From the NCBI RefSeq assembly GCF_004795105.1, contig NZ_SSBL01000002.1, forward strand, positions 434,001 to 498,000: DNA of 64,000 nucleotides. The letters run 5' to 3'. This document shows positions 63,741-64,000 of the stretch, piece by piece. The position numbers and the translations under genes were made by a program. This DNA comes from Streptomyces sp. A0642. Lineage in GTDB: Bacteria > Actinomycetota > Actinomycetes > Streptomycetales > Streptomycetaceae. The notes beneath the pieces are model-generated. The model made no database searches. It worked only from the letters and a program-made list of their open reading frames with translations, and was not told the DNA's origin. Positions within the stretch are counted from its first letter, which is position 1. Each line of letters begins with the position of its first letter.

Positions 63741-64000
63741 TTGACCACCGCCGTCGCGTACGCAGCAGCCCCCGCTGCTGCTGCGCCGTGCCCGCAGCCG
63801 CACCGCGCGGCCGCCTCGGCACGGCCGCGCCTCGGCGGTGGTACGCGGGTTCGGACACCCCTGCGCCTGGTCGTGGGTGCTCAGTACGCCGATGCGGCCC
63901 TGAGCACCTACGTCAAGATCGCAGCGTTGAGCATGCGGCCCGAGAACTGCCGGGCCGAGGTCGCGACGATCGCCCAGTACCTCGGCCTGTCCAAGACGGC
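63741..64000 (+). CDS. Helix-turn-helix protein, cut by the window end
   Basis: A TTG at 63741, preceded by GGAG, opens a frame that stays open to the window end (86 codons). After a Pro/Ala-rich start it reads VVGAQYADAALSTYVKIAAL and EVATIAQYLGLSKT, a winged helix of the type that begins replication or helix-turn-helix proteins of actinomycete elements. The C-terminus is missing. Confidence 0.65.
   Translation, partial: MTTAVAYAAAPAAAAPCPQPHRAAASARPRLGGGTRVRTPLRLVVGAQYADAALSTYVKIAALSMRPENCRAEVATIAQYLGLSKT

Larger units (their letters stand above)
56939..64000. mobile_element. Integrative element at tRNA-Arg(TCT), left part
   Basis: Begins at the tRNA 3' end, which should form attL. A tyrosine recombinase is 115 bases away, then a divergent repressor/Cro-like pair with repeated operators, and at least a dozen small coupled genes of unknown function reach the window end. 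Codon use stays high in G+C, so the element is adapted to actinomycetes. No transfer (FtsK-type), replication or structural phage gene is within the window, so AICE, integrative plasmid or prophage cannot be told apart. The right end, attR, is not in view. Confidence 0.85.

Overview
The window reads as chromosomal DNA of a Streptomyces-type actinomycete. G+C is very high, third codon positions are almost all G or C, GTG starts are common, and the genes are mycelial-actinomycete families: a csn-type chitosan-oligosaccharide operon, a PknG signalling island, a class E sortase substrate, paired dynamin-like GTPases and EttA. The cut ends leave a protein C-terminus at base 1 and an open gene at 64000.

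Left part, 1-15.5 kb, is mostly core metabolism: asd, a DUF1203 gene, pepN, allantoicase with a LysR regulator, malQ preceded by a small repeat-containing ORF, a large secreted GH84-type glycosidase, an HNH endonuclease and an MscS-type channel. Strong hairpin terminators separate many units. From 15.6 to 19.0 kb lies a compact, unrecognised cassette: a small secreted protein, a hairpin, two membrane proteins and an ABC ATPase, the last three translationally coupled. From 19.1 to 25.9 kb is the csnR-K operon, with a recognisable promoter and a palindromic operator at the expected place.

From 26.2 to 37.4 kb is a GlnX/GlnH/PknG-like island that adds a PP2C phosphatase, a von Willebrand A protein and a zinc-ribbon FHA protein. 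It is likely an amino-acid-sensing Ser/Thr phosphorylation system. Next come a truncated haemoglobin (37.5 kb), an ABC system with two very large FtsX-type permeases and one ATPase (38-45 kb), a minus-strand ettA-thioesterase-unknown gene set (45.4-48.1 kb), a small secreted lectin-like protein, a MITE-like palindromic element (49.3 kb), a membrane protein, a thioester-forming cell-wall adhesin, an SSB-like protein and two dynamin-like GTPases.

At 56,866 a tRNA-Arg(TCT) gene marks a chromosome/mobile-element junction. A tyrosine recombinase follows directly. Then come a minus-strand repressor-like gene and a divergent Cro-like gene separated by three copies of an 18-bp dyad, with a fourth copy at the integrase start. 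A long run of small, mostly unrecognised genes, joined by ATGA or GTGA overlaps, follows to the window end. This looks like a phage-like or AICE-like integrative element with a lysogeny-style switch. Its right end is outside the window. The two regions most likely to hold undescribed biology are this element and the 15.9-19.0 kb secreted-protein/ABC cassette.
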